This document shows, in pieces, positions 7,919 through 17,462 of a stretch of 62,990 bases of DNA (positions are counted from its first letter, which is position 1; each line of letters starts with the position of its first letter). Both the position numbers and the translations under genes were made by a program. This stretch comes from JAVVEW01 sp032251045 (GTDB lineage Bacteria > Pseudomonadota > Gammaproteobacteria > Methylococcales > Methylomonadaceae), in contig JAVVEW010000009.1 of assembly GCA_032251045.1 (NCBI GenBank), positions 1 through 62,990 of the forward strand, in the 5' to 3' direction. The notes beneath the pieces are model-generated. The model saw only the letters and a list, made by a program, of their open reading frames with translations. It had not been told where the DNA came from and made no database searches.

Positions 7919-9106
7919 ATGAACCTGACTCTCTCCGACCGCGTTCAAGCGATTCAACCTTCCGCCACACTGGCCATTACCGCTCGCGCCGCAGCCATGC
8001 GTGCTGAAGGCCGTGATGTTATCGGCCTAGGCGCCGGCGAGCCGGATTTCGACACGCCCGAGCCCATCAAAGAAGCCGCTCGCCAAGCCATTGCCAAAGG
8101 CTACACCAAATACACGGCGGTCGGAGGCACCGCCAGTCTGAAACAAGCCATCATGGCCAAATTTCAGCGCGATAACCACTTGTCTTATGTTGACACCCAG
8201 GTATTGGTCTCTTGTGGCGGCAAGCAAAGTTCATTCAATTTGACTCAGGCGCTGCTCAATCCGGGCGATGAGGTCATTATTCCCGCGCCTTATTGGGTTT
8301 CGTACCCGGACATGGTCTTGCTGGCGGGCGGCGTGCCGGTCATTGTCGCCGCAGGACAGGAGCAAGGTTTTAAAATCACGCCCGAACAACTGCGACACGC
8401 CATTACACCAAAAACACGATTACTATTCCTCAATAGCCCATCTAACCCTACCGGCGTTGCCTACTCTCATGATGAACTGGCGGCACTGGCCAGCGTCCTG
8501 CTGGATTATCCCGATATTATCATCGCCACCGACGATATGTATGAACATATCCTCTGGCAACGCGGTCAGTTCGTGAATATTGTCAATGCTTGCCCAGCAC
8601 TATACGAACGCACGCTGGTGATGAATGGTGTTTCCAAGGCTTATTCCATGACCGGTTGGCGTATCGGCTATGCCGCAGGCCCTGAACCCTTGATCAAGGC
8701 GATGACTAAAATTCAGTCACAAAGCACCTCAAACCCAACGTCTATTTCCCAATATGCCGCCGAAGCTGCTTTGAATGGCGACCAATCCGTCATCGACACC
8801 ATGCTTACCGCCTTTAAGCAACGTCATGATTATGTTGTGGCAAGTCTTAATGCCATACCAGGAATCGAATGCCTCCCGACCGACGGCACTTTTTATGTGT
8901 TTCCCAGCATCAAAGGCATTCTTAACGCACAAGCTGAATTTAAGGATGATGTCGCCCTGGCTGAACACTGGCTGGAAAGCCAGGGGGTTGCAGTCGTGCC
9001 AGGCACCGCTTTCGGCGCTCCAGGACATATCCGTATCTCCATCGCCACCGGTATGGACAAGCTTGAACAAGCCTTGGCGCGCATTGCTAAAGCGGTTAGC
9101 GCGTAA
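7919..9106 (+). CDS. Class I pyridoxal-phosphate aminotransferase (aspartate aminotransferase type)
   Basis: 395 residues from the chosen ATG. The PLP-binding lysine lies in NGVSKAYSMTGWRIGY. Other hallmarks of the fold-type I, subgroup Ib aspartate aminotransferases are visible: GAGEPDFDTP near the N-terminus, NSPSNPTG, and the substrate-carboxylate arginine region (HIRIS) at the C-terminus. The probable reaction is aspartate + 2-oxoglutarate to oxaloacetate + glutamate; some family members also act on prephenate or other amino acids, so I give no symbol. It is a monocistronic gene with its own promoter at 7865-7893, and it ends at a terminator shared with convergent xoxF. Confidence 0.88.
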   Translation: MNLTLSDRVQAIQPSATLAITARAAAMRAEGRDVIGLGAGEPDFDTPEPIKEAARQAIAKGYTKYTAVGGTASLKQAIMAKFQRDNHLSYVDTQVLVSCGGKQSSFNLTQALLNPGDEVIIPAPYWVSYPDMVLLAGGVPVIVAAGQEQGFKITPEQLRHAITPKTRLLFLNSPSNPTGVAYSHDELAALASVLLDYPDIIIATDDMYEHILWQRGQFVNIVNACPALYERTLVMNGVSKAYSMTGWRIGYAAGPEPLIKAMTKIQSQSTSNPTSISQYAAEAALNGDQSVIDTMLTAFKQRHDYVVASLNAIPGIECLPTDGTFYVFPSIKGILNAQAEFKDDVALAEHWLESQGVAVVPGTAFGAPGHIRISIATGMDKLEQALARIAKAVSA

Positions 9107-9247
9107 TAACCCCCCCTCTCAAGCAAGCCGGGACACGGCTGCTGAATGCGCTTGCTTGTGCCCCGACATAAGCCTGATTGTACTGCGGAATGTAGGTGGG
9201 TTTGACACATATACGTGACTAGCACTTGGGCATAGCGTAGCAAGCAT

Positions 9248-9287
9248 AAAAAAACCCCCACGAGCTTATGACTCGTGGGGGTTTTTT
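9248..9287. terminator. Bidirectional rho-independent terminator
   Basis: A perfect 10-base stem CCCCCACGAG / CTCGTGGGGG (9255-9264 and 9272-9281) with a 7-base loop is preceded by a run of A and followed by TTTTTT. It works in either direction and separates the convergent aminotransferase and xoxF genes. Confidence 0.9.
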
Positions 9288-9339
9288 ATCGCCATAAGGA
9301 ACCAGCGGCATAAAACCGCTGGCCCGCTTTTGCGCCCTA

Positions 9340-11193
9340 TCAGTTAGGCAAGGCGAATACTGTCAAAACACCACCCAGCTTGGTGTAAGAACTCAAGCTA
9401 CGATAGGCGCCAACCGCACCCAGACCTTCCGAGTTGGACGAGTCTGAACCATCATCCAGACCTGCGGCGATACCGATACCGGCCCAGCCGCCGATGCCTG
9501 ACAAGACACCAACATACTGCTTACCGTTGTATTCCCAGGTGTTGACGTTGCCGATAATACCCGACGGCGTTTTGAACTTGTATAGTTCTTTACCGGTCTT
9601 GGCGTCAACCGCCTTCAGATAGCCTTCCAGAGTACCGTAGAACACAACGCCACCAGCGGTGGCGACAGAACCGGACCATACCGAGAATGGTTCTTTGTTG
9701 GACCAGGCAATTTTACCCGTTGTTGCATCCCAGGCCGTGAACTGGCCCAGGTTGAAAGAGCCATCTTCTTTGCCGGTAATCGCATCAACACCCGCCGGGA
9801 ACATGCTCAGGGTGGCGCCGACATAGGGCTGGCCCGCAGTATATTCCACTTCGAACGGCTCGTAGTCCATGCACACATGGTTACCGGAAATGTAAAAGTA
9901 ACCCGTATCCGGCGAGTAGGAAACCGGTTGCTGGTTTTTGCTGCCCAAGGCCGCCGGACATACGCCCTCGGTATTGACATCTTCACCATTATATTCGGTG
10001 CTATATTTATCAACTACTTGCGGACGACCGGATTTCAGATCAACGTGGCTTGCCCAGTTGACAGCTTTGTCGAATTTCTCGGCAACCAGCAACTCACCAG
10101 TGACTCTATCCAGGGTGTAACCAAAACCGTTACGGTCGAAATGCACGGCAGTTTTGCGCAGTTTGCCGTTAATTTTCTGATCGGCAAGAACGACTTCATT
10201 GATGCCATCGTAATCCCACTCATCGTGTGGCGTCATTTGGTAAACCCATTTGACGACACCGGTGTCAGCATCACGCGCCCACAGAGACATGGACCATTTG
10301 TTGTCACCAGGACGTTGCGCCGGGTTCCAGGTTGATGGGTTGCCTGACCCGTAATAAACCAGGTTCAATTCCGGATCGTAAGAATACCAGCCCCAAGTGG
10401 TGCCACCACCGATTTTCCACTGATCACCTTCCCAGGTATCCAGGCTGGAGTTTTTGCCAACCAGCTGTACTTTACCGTCTTCCCAGGTAGTGGTTTTCTT
10501 AGGATCAATCAAGACATCAGAATCAGGGCCCATGCTGTAGCCTTTCCAGGCCAGCTCGCCAGTGTTGATGTCGTAAGCCGCCAAGAAACCGCGCACACCA
10601 AACTCACCACCGGAAATACCGGTAATGACTTTATCTTTAACGACCAATGGCGCCTGGGTGTTGGTCATGCCCAGTTTTGGGTCGCCATTTTGCACACTCC
10701 AGACACGCTTGCCGGTTTTGGCATCCAATGCAGTCAAGACAGTGTCAGATTGCTGCAGGAAAATCTTGCCATTGCCATACGCCAGGCCACGGTTTACCGT
10801 GTCACAGCACATAACCGGAATGGTGACGTCGGCGTCTTGTTGCGGCGTGTATTCCCAGATAACCGCTTTGGTTTTCTGATCGATGGCGTAAACAGTGTTG
10901 GGGAACGGCGTATGGATGTAGAGCACATCATCCACCACCAGAGGGCCGCCTTCGTGACCACGAAGTACACCTGTGGAAAACGTCCAGGCCGGTTGCAGAT
11001 TTTTGACGTTTTTAGTGTTAATTTGGTTAAGCTTGCTATAGCGCGTGCCATGATAGTCACCGCCCCAGGTTGCCCAGTTCGCAGGACTTTGGGTCAGGCT
11101 TTCAACACCTTTGTTTGCGGATGCGATTGTAGGTGCTGCGACCAACGCGGCAACAGTCGAGGCAATCAGCCAGTTTTGCACAGGCTTTTTCAT
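9340..11193 (-). CDS. xoxF: XoxF-type lanthanide-dependent methanol dehydrogenase
   Basis: Periplasmic PQQ enzyme of 617 residues that oxidises methanol. The frame extends to a GTG at 11214, but GGAGG stands about nine bases ahead of the ATG at 11193, which I take as the start. A signal peptide ends near ASA. The neighbouring-cysteine pair that faces PQQ (MCCD, C129-C130) is present. The catalytic motif reads WDYDG (D327, D329). The second aspartate is the lanthanide-specific ligand that MxaF-type calcium enzymes replace with Ala; E197 (GGEFG) and N285 (GSGNPST) fit the remaining metal ligands. Numbers count from the ATG at 11193. No xoxG cytochrome, xoxJ or PQQ gene is beside it. Confidence 0.95.
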   Translation of the reverse strand: MKKPVQNWLIASTVAALVAAPTIASANKGVESLTQSPANWATWGGDYHGTRYSKLNQINTKNVKNLQPAWTFSTGVLRGHEGGPLVVDDVLYIHTPFPNTVYAIDQKTKAVIWEYTPQQDADVTIPVMCCDTVNRGLAYGNGKIFLQQSDTVLTALDAKTGKRVWSVQNGDPKLGMTNTQAPLVVKDKVITGISGGEFGVRGFLAAYDINTGELAWKGYSMGPDSDVLIDPKKTTTWEDGKVQLVGKNSSLDTWEGDQWKIGGGTTWGWYSYDPELNLVYYGSGNPSTWNPAQRPGDNKWSMSLWARDADTGVVKWVYQMTPHDEWDYDGINEVVLADQKINGKLRKTAVHFDRNGFGYTLDRVTGELLVAEKFDKAVNWASHVDLKSGRPQVVDKYSTEYNGEDVNTEGVCPAALGSKNQQPVSYSPDTGYFYISGNHVCMDYEPFEVEYTAGQPYVGATLSMFPAGVDAITGKEDGSFNLGQFTAWDATTGKIAWSNKEPFSVWSGSVATAGGVVFYGTLEGYLKAVDAKTGKELYKFKTPSGIIGNVNTWEYNGKQYVGVLSGIGGWAGIGIAAGLDDGSDSSNSEGLGAVGAYRSLSSYTKLGGVLTVFALPN

Positions 11194-11224
11194 AAAGTTC
11201 CTCCAGGTTTTCACAAAATAGGGT

Positions 11225-11264
11225 CAATCGTATTCGATTGGTTAACTGCGAGACTAATATTAGT
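11225..11264 (-). promoter_or_regulatory. Two dyad elements upstream of xoxF
   Basis: CAATCG-TATT-CGATTG (11225-11240) is a perfect inverted repeat starting about 32 bases before the xoxF ATG. ACTAATATTAGT (11253-11264) is a perfect 12-base palindrome just upstream of that. Both are in the region where xoxF promoter or operator sites should lie. No convincing -35/-10 pair is evident. Sequence is observed; regulator binding is inferred. Confidence 0.4.
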
Positions 11265-11402
11265 TTTCGTAATGTGGCCGACCGTGCGTTCTTAATGGTT
11301 AAGCGCTAGAATTTCCGATGTGTCATGCCAGTGACGTAACTTTAACGATTTTGCCTTGAATGTCAACTTTGACACCACCCCCTATCACCGCATCGTTTAA
11401 CC

Positions 11403-13850
11403 ATGCTTTCTAATCCTGAATTATTACTGGCCGTCCTGAGTTTATTAGCCTTGGCCATGCTCATCACCGGACTTAGCCACCTTTTAAAGCTCCCCAGCAC
11501 GGTTCTGTTGGTCTGTCTTGGGCTGTTACTCAACCCGTTGACACCGCAACTGACCGCGTTACTGCCGGTTGGCGACATCAAACTCACTCATGATCTGGTG
11601 CTTTATGTCTTCATACCGGGCCTGGTGTTTCAGTCGGCGCTGAGCCTGGACGCTCGTGCCTTGCTCCGCAATATCGCTCCCATTCTGGTGATGGCCATTC
11701 CAGGTATGCTGGTTTCCGCGCTGCTGGTTGCGACCGGTCTCAGTGCGTCACTGGGGCTGCCTTTTTTACTGTGTTTACTCTTTGGCGCGTTGATTTCAGC
11801 CACTGACCCGGTTGCCGTCATGGCCTTGTTCAAAGAGCTGGGTGTCAGCCCCAGACTGAGCGTATTGGTCGAAGGAGAGTCTTTACTTAACGACGCTACC
11901 GCCATTGTTTTATTTCATATTGTGCTGGATTTGATACTGACGCCTACGACGCCCACCTGGTCTTTCACGCTGCTGACAGCCATGTTCGACTTTTGCCAAA
12001 TCTTTATCGGTGGCGCCGCAGTGGGCGGACTCATTGGCTTGTTACTCAGTTTGTTACTGGTTCGTCTCAGCCGTGCCGAAGACTCCGTTCTGCAGGTCTT
12101 GATTGTATTCGGCGCCTACTTCAGCTTTATCATTGCCGAACATAACTTTCATGTTTCCGGCATCATGGCCACGCTGTTTTGCGCACTGACATTGAATATG
12201 CTGGCGTTGCCTCGCTTGGGGCGGCATAGCGCCCGTAACACCGAACAATTTTGGCAAGTCATTGTGCTGATTTTTAACTCGTTACTGTTTGTGATGATGG
12301 GGCTTGCAGTCGACATAGGCTCATTAGTCGATTATGGGAACGGTTTATTTTGGGCGATCTTAGCTGTTGCAGTCGCTCGCGCGGTCAGTGTGTATGTATT
12401 GATTCCCAGCACAACAACCGTATTCAGACTACCTCGCCTCCCGCTTTCCAATCAACACGTCATGTGGCTAGGTGGTATCAAAGGCGCACTGGCCATTGCC
12501 ATGGTGTTTTCACTGCCTGAGACCATTACCGCCAAACCACTGCTCATTTCCCTGACCTCAGGCGTTGTGTTAGCCAATCTGCTGATCAATGCGTCTTTGC
12601 TCAAGCCGTTTATCAGGCTACTCAAGATCGACCGTCTTCCGGCTTCAGAGTGGCAAGACTTGCACGAGGGCAAGCATTTGATTGCCCACTCGGTCGATCA
12701 TGTCTTGAACAGCTTTCGCCAGTTGCGATTACTGGATGATCAGATACAGGCCAGTGTCACTTCGGCGCTACAAAGCCGCCTGAAAACCAGCAACGAACAT
12801 CTCAATGATGAACAATCGCTGAAACAAATTCACCTGCAAGCTTTGGAAGCCGAGCAAAAGGAACTGGAACGTCTGGCCGATATAGGTTTGATCAGTTATT
12901 ACACCGAACTGAATTTTCGTGAAATCCTGGCCAGAGACCGCGCTAAATCCATTGATCAATTGCTCCATCCCAGCATCGAACACTCCGGTATCAATCGTTT
13001 CGTTCGTCTGGAAATGATCATCATCAAGCTCTTGGCACAAACCAGCTGGAGCCAGCACATTCTGGTTCGCTATCAACATTACCGTTTCAGCAATTTACTT
13101 CAGCACGATATTGCCGGCGTGATGATCGCCTACAAAGCCTTGACTGAAATCAAAGTCATCAACAGCAACCCAAACAGCGAAAAGCTGGCCATCATACGCA
13201 AAGCCTATCAACAACGCCTGCAACGCCGACAGCATCGTTTACGCCGCTTCAGCGAAGCATTTCCTGATTTTTATCAACAATATGAGAATCATTTATTTCA
13301 GGAAGTGGCGCTGAAATATTCACAAAAGTTATTACAGAATGAATGCCAGCGCGGTTTTTTTTCCAGCCGAGTGTGTCAACGCCTGCACCGAACAATTGAA
13401 CAGGCCCTAGACGACCTGCCACCGCTGACCTTGACGCTGGGCAGATATAAACGGCATGACTGGCTGGAACAGGTACCACTGTTTGAGCATTTACCCAAAG
13501 CGGTCATCCATAAGCTGGAACGCTCTTCCGGTTATATCAGCTACCTGCCCGGTGACACCATTTTCAATGAAGGCGATCATGGCAAAAGCGTTTATGTCCT
13601 GGTCTTTGGCTGCGTGCTGGTACTGAAAAAAAACCAGTACGGTGACAACGAAGTCATCACCGAACTTAAACCCGGCAGTTTTATCGGCGTTCGCGCCTTA
13701 GCTGACAAGTCTGGACGCAGCGCCACATTACGCGCCAAAAGCTATACCACCCTGCTGCATCTGGCTACTCAGGACATCAAAGATCTGGCGCAGGAATCAC
13801 CGGAACTGGCGCAGCGTTTATCTGAACCTGCCTTGTATGCCAGAAGCTGA
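11403..13850 (+). CDS. CPA1-type Na+/H+ antiporter with C-terminal cyclic-nucleotide-binding-like domain
   Basis: 815 residues. The first ~415 form about twelve membrane helices of the Na+(K+)/H+ exchanger family, with the typical acidic ion site in the segment SATDPVAVMALFKELG and a downstream VEGESLLND motif. A long cytoplasmic helical region follows (about 415-680). The C-terminus (about 690-800) is a cNMP-type beta-roll: PGDTIFNEGDHGKSVYVL. In the ligand cassette the segment reads FIGVRALADKSGRSATLRA; canonical cAMP pockets have FGE...PRxA, so the glutamate is absent although the arginine region remains. The layout resembles the plant SOS1 exchanger and bacterial relatives, suggesting gated sodium or pH homeostasis. 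Divergent from xoxF. Confidence 0.88.
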   Translation: MLSNPELLLAVLSLLALAMLITGLSHLLKLPSTVLLVCLGLLLNPLTPQLTALLPVGDIKLTHDLVLYVFIPGLVFQSALSLDARALLRNIAPILVMAIPGMLVSALLVATGLSASLGLPFLLCLLFGALISATDPVAVMALFKELGVSPRLSVLVEGESLLNDATAIVLFHIVLDLILTPTTPTWSFTLLTAMFDFCQIFIGGAAVGGLIGLLLSLLLVRLSRAEDSVLQVLIVFGAYFSFIIAEHNFHVSGIMATLFCALTLNMLALPRLGRHSARNTEQFWQVIVLIFNSLLFVMMGLAVDIGSLVDYGNGLFWAILAVAVARAVSVYVLIPSTTTVFRLPRLPLSNQHVMWLGGIKGALAIAMVFSLPETITAKPLLISLTSGVVLANLLINASLLKPFIRLLKIDRLPASEWQDLHEGKHLIAHSVDHVLNSFRQLRLLDDQIQASVTSALQSRLKTSNEHLNDEQSLKQIHLQALEAEQKELERLADIGLISYYTELNFREILARDRAKSIDQLLHPSIEHSGINRFVRLEMIIIKLLAQTSWSQHILVRYQHYRFSNLLQHDIAGVMIAYKALTEIKVINSNPNSEKLAIIRKAYQQRLQRRQHRLRRFSEAFPDFYQQYENHLFQEVALKYSQKLLQNECQRGFFSSRVCQRLHRTIEQALDDLPPLTLTLGRYKRHDWLEQVPLFEHLPKAVIHKLERSSGYISYLPGDTIFNEGDHGKSVYVLVFGCVLVLKKNQYGDNEVITELKPGSFIGVRALADKSGRSATLRAKSYTTLLHLATQDIKDLAQESPELAQRLSEPALYARS

Positions 13851-13870
13851 CGTCACGTTTAAGGCACAAA

Positions 13871-13903
13871 AAAGGCCAAATCCCTTACCGGGATTTGGCC
13901 TTT
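13871..13903. terminator. Bidirectional rho-independent terminator
   Basis: A perfect 14-base stem AAAGGCCAAATCCC / GGGATTTGGCCTTT (13871-13884 and 13890-13903) with a 5-base loop and A's immediately before it. It lies between the convergent antiporter gene and clpX. The A run gives a U tract on the minus strand, so it is strongest as the terminator of the tig-clpP-clpX unit. Confidence 0.85.
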
Positions 13904-13961
13904 GGCTGTCGGTACCGATGCAGACCCGAGTCGGACAGGTCGCACTGCATGGAGCAAATTG

Positions 13962-15239
13962 CTAACTGTCTGATGCTGCCAATTTAGGCTCTTGGCTGTA
14001 CACCATCAGCGGCTCAGCTTCGCCAACAATGACTTTGTCATCGATGACTACCTTACTGATATTGTCGCTAGACGGCAATTCGTACATGGTATCTAGCAAA
14101 ACACTCTCGACAATGGTGCGCAAGCCACGAGCGCCGGTTTTGCGCTCCATGGATTTTTTCGCGATAGCCCGCAAGGAGTCGGGACGAAACTCCAACTCTG
14201 CACCCTCCATTTCGAATAAATGCTGGTATTGTTTAATCAGCGCGTTTTTCGGCTCGGTCAGAATTTGGATCAGCGCCGCCTCATCCAGCTCATCCAGCGT
14301 TGCCACTACTGGCAAACGCCCTACAAACTCAGGAATCAAGCCAAACTTGATCAAATCTTCCGCTTCCAGCTGCGCGAAAACTTCGCCCAGTTTTTGTTGC
14401 TCATCCTTACCTTTAACTTCGGCGCCAAAGCCAATGCCACCTTGCTCAGAACGCGCCTTGATAATACGATCCAAACCGGCAAACGCGCCACCGGCAATAA
14501 ACAAAATATTGGCAGTATTAACTTGCACGAACTCTTGCTGGGGATGCTTGCGCCCACCTTGTGGCGGCACCGATGCCACCGTGCCTTCAATCAACTTCAG
14601 CAAGGCTTGCTGCACACCCTCGCCGGAAACATCACGCGTAATCGAAGGATTCTCAGACTTGCGGGTAATTTTGTCGATTTCGTCGATATAGACAATGCCG
14701 GTTTCAGCTTTTTCAATGTCGTAATCACAAGCCTGTAACAACTTCTGGATAATGTTTTCAACATCCTCACCCACATAGCCGGCTTCTGTCAATGTCGTGG
14801 CATCGGCAATGGTAAACGGCACATCGAGAATTCGAGCCAGCGTTTCTGCCAGCAATGTCTTGCCAGAGCCGGTCGGGCCAATCAGCAAAATGTTGCTTTT
14901 ACCCAGCTCCACTTTATCGCCATGACCTAGCGCCTTGGTGTTAAGTCGTTTGTAATGGTTATATACCGCCACAGCAAGATTCTTCTTGGCCTGATCTTGA
15001 CCTATGACATATTCATCCAGAACTGCCTTGATTTCTTTAGGTTTAGGCAAACCGGTACGCGCTTCTTGCTCGCTGCCTTCCAGTTCCTCACGAATGATTT
15101 CATTACATAAATCCACACATTCGTTACAAACATAAACCGAAGGGCCGGCAATCAGTTTTCTGACCTCGTCCTGACTTTTTCCACAAAAAGAACAATAAAG
15201 CAAACGCTCGTAGGACCTGCCAGTGGTTTTTTTACTCAT
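13962..15239 (-). CDS. clpX: ATP-dependent Clp protease unfoldase subunit ClpX
   Basis: 425 residues, the usual length. The N-terminal zinc-binding domain shows four cysteines (CSFCG and CNECVDLC). The AAA+ core has Walker A GPTGSGKT, Walker B IVYIDEIDK, and the loop motif IGF that docks into ClpP (SEQGGIGFGAEV). ClpX recognises, unfolds and feeds tagged proteins into ClpP. It is last in the order tig-clpP-clpX, 69 bases after clpP, and ends at the strong terminator at 13871-13903. Confidence 0.98.
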   Translation of the reverse strand: MSKKTTGRSYERLLYCSFCGKSQDEVRKLIAGPSVYVCNECVDLCNEIIREELEGSEQEARTGLPKPKEIKAVLDEYVIGQDQAKKNLAVAVYNHYKRLNTKALGHGDKVELGKSNILLIGPTGSGKTLLAETLARILDVPFTIADATTLTEAGYVGEDVENIIQKLLQACDYDIEKAETGIVYIDEIDKITRKSENPSITRDVSGEGVQQALLKLIEGTVASVPPQGGRKHPQQEFVQVNTANILFIAGGAFAGLDRIIKARSEQGGIGFGAEVKGKDEQQKLGEVFAQLEAEDLIKFGLIPEFVGRLPVVATLDELDEAALIQILTEPKNALIKQYQHLFEMEGAELEFRPDSLRAIAKKSMERKTGARGLRTIVESVLLDTMYELPSSDNISKVVIDDKVIVGEAEPLMVYSQEPKLAASDS

Positions 15240-15308
15240 GGTATCGCTCGCAAACAGATTCAGGCTGGAAAAAACAGCATATATCGATTCAATTCTCTTG
15301 CCAACCCT

Positions 15309-15944
15309 TTAACCGGCTGCATGAATGTCAGTGCGGCGGGTTAACGTTTGATCAACCAAACCGTACTTAACCGCATCCTCGGCACCCATAAAATTATCCC
15401 GCTCAGTGTCGTGCTGAATTTTTTTCAAGGTTTGGCCGGTATGATGAGACAACACCCGATTCAAGCGGTCTCTTAACTTCAAGATTTCGCGTGCATGAAT
15501 ATCAATATCCGTCGCCTGGCCTTGAAAGCCGCCGAGTGGCTGATGAATCATGATGCGCGAATGCGGCAGACAAAACCGCTTGCCCGCCGCGCCACCCGCT
15601 AACAATAACGCCCCCATACTGGCCGCCTGACCGATGCACAAAGTGCTGACATCCGGCTTGATAAATTGCATGGTGTCATAAATGGCCATGCCTGCCGTGA
15701 CTACGCCCCCAGGCGAGTTGATGTATAGATGAATGTCCTTATCCGGATTTTCTGATTCCAGAAACAACAACTGAGCGACAATCAGGTTAGCCATGTAATC
15801 TTCAACCTGACCTACCATAAAAATCACCCGCTCTTTCAGCAATCGCGAATAAATATCGAATGATCGCTCACCGCGTGCGGTTTGTTCAATAACGATCGGC
15901 ACCAGGCCGCCAGCGGCGTGAGGAGGAGTATGCAAGGATTTCAT
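15309..15944 (-). CDS. clpP: ATP-dependent Clp protease proteolytic subunit ClpP
   Basis: 211 residues from the ATG at 15944 (MKSLHTPP). The catalytic triad is intact: S109 in GQAASMGALL, H134 in RIMIHQP, D183 in ERDNFM. The frame is open further upstream to 15995, but that extension is unlike ClpP propeptides and I left it out. It forms the tetradecameric chamber that degrades proteins delivered by ClpX or ClpA. It lies between tig and clpX, as in most Gammaproteobacteria. Confidence 0.97.
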   Translation of the reverse strand: MKSLHTPPHAAGGLVPIVIEQTARGERSFDIYSRLLKERVIFMVGQVEDYMANLIVAQLLFLESENPDKDIHLYINSPGGVVTAGMAIYDTMQFIKPDVSTLCIGQAASMGALLLAGGAAGKRFCLPHSRIMIHQPLGGFQGQATDIDIHAREILKLRDRLNRVLSHHTGQTLKKIQHDTERDNFMGAEDAVKYGLVDQTLTRRTDIHAAG

Positions 15945-16081
15945 TGATTCCGACTGAAAGGTTGAGTGGCAAGACGGGTGGCGGGAAGCCGCCACCCGAT
16001 GGCGAACCGGTGGTTCAGCTGATGGTGAATTAAACGTAAATTAAGCACGTTTCCTTAGCGCAGTTTAACAACGGCATTGAC

Positions 16082-17389
16082 CTAAGCTTCGGCAACGCCC
16101 ATGACTTGGTCGAAAGACATTGATTCATCTTCCAGATGAACTTGTGTCAGCAACCATTCGATGACCTCATCTTCCAGCGCCCTGGCCTGAATATCCTGCA
16201 AACGTTTTTCATCGCTGTAATACCAGTTGATGACCTGTTCGCTTTGTTCGTATTGACTGGCCAAGCCTTCGATGATGGCTCTGACTTTTTCCTGCTTCAC
16301 GGTTAACTGCTGCTGAGTAACAACTTCGCCGACGATCAAGCTCAATTTAGCACGATTGCGCGCCAGCGCTTCCAGTGCATCATTCTCGGGCAGCAATGCA
16401 TTCACATCAACTTTGCGCTGTTCGGCCTGCTGTGCATAGGACTTGCGCTGATTGGCAATTTCTTCATCGACCAGAACTTTCGGCACAGTCAGGTCAATCG
16501 ATTCCTGCAAGGCCGTAAACAGATTCTGTCTTAACAGTTGCTGCAGACGGCTGTTCAGGTTAGTGTCCAGATTAGCCTTCACTTCACTGCGAAAGCCATC
16601 AACGCTGCCATCTTCAACGCCCATCTTCTTGACAAAATCGGCATCGACATCCGGCAAGGCCGACTGCTCAACCGCGACAACATCGACCTGAAAGTCAGCC
16701 TGCTGCCCGGCCAGGTCAGCTTGATGATAGTCGTCTGGAAACGGCAAACTGAAAGTCTTCTGCTCGCCGGCGGACAAACCAATCAGCGCATCTTCAAAGC
16801 CTGGTATCATGCGTTGACTGCCAATTTCCACAGCAAAACCTTCGATGGTGCCCTGGGTAAAGTTATTGTCGCCTGAAGTTCCGGTCAGATTGACAGTGAG
16901 CCGATCACCGGCTTGCGCTGCCCGCTCGGCAGCCTGCCAGGTTTTGTGTTGGGCACGAATTTGCTCGATAGTGCGGTCAATCACAGCCTCGTCAACTGTC
17001 GCAACCGGCTTTTTCACGGTCAGTGCGCTCAGCCCGGTCAGATCAACTTCCGGATAAAGTTCGATTTCAGCAGTGTAATTGAAACCGTTTTGGAAAGAGT
17101 CATCGGCGAATTTGATAACGGGCTTACCCGCAGGCACCAGCTCGTTATCCTGCAGCGCTTGCGTGTAACTGGTTTGCAATAGCTCACTAACCACCTCCTG
17201 GCGAAGCTGGTCACCATAACGTTTTTCGACCATATTCATCGGCGCTTTGCCGGGTCTGAAGCCATCGAGCTTCACTTGACGGGACAGCGTTTTTAAGCGC
17301 TTGTCATAATCAGCCTGATATGTTTCCTGGGGAATTTCAACGGTTAATTTTCGGGTTAATTCAGATGTCTTTTCGACCGAAACCTGCAT
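16082..17389 (-). CDS. tig: Trigger factor, ribosome-associated chaperone and prolyl isomerase
   Basis: 435 residues from the ATG at 17389 (MQVSVEKTSELTRKL). An N-terminal ribosome-binding domain contains the signature region DGFRPGKAP (GFRxGKxP), followed by an FKBP-type prolyl isomerase domain (about 150-245, with GDRLTVNLTG and MIPGFEDALIG) and a helical C-terminal chaperone domain. A GAGG ribosome site lies about nine bases before the ATG. An upstream extension to a TTG at 17455 is not needed. It is first of tig-clpP-clpX and lies 73 bases after tRNA-Leu with no terminator between, so the tRNA and tig may share a transcript. Confidence 0.97.
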   Translation of the reverse strand: MQVSVEKTSELTRKLTVEIPQETYQADYDKRLKTLSRQVKLDGFRPGKAPMNMVEKRYGDQLRQEVVSELLQTSYTQALQDNELVPAGKPVIKFADDSFQNGFNYTAEIELYPEVDLTGLSALTVKKPVATVDEAVIDRTIEQIRAQHKTWQAAERAAQAGDRLTVNLTGTSGDNNFTQGTIEGFAVEIGSQRMIPGFEDALIGLSAGEQKTFSLPFPDDYHQADLAGQQADFQVDVVAVEQSALPDVDADFVKKMGVEDGSVDGFRSEVKANLDTNLNSRLQQLLRQNLFTALQESIDLTVPKVLVDEEIANQRKSYAQQAEQRKVDVNALLPENDALEALARNRAKLSLIVGEVVTQQQLTVKQEKVRAIIEGLASQYEQSEQVINWYYSDEKRLQDIQARALEDEVIEWLLTQVHLEDESMSFDQVMGVAEA

Positions 17390-17462
17390 GTTCGAGAGCC
17401 TCAACGATGAAAGCGCCGTGCTGGCGCTGGAGAAGATGGGAGTGATCTGCTTCAATAGCCCG

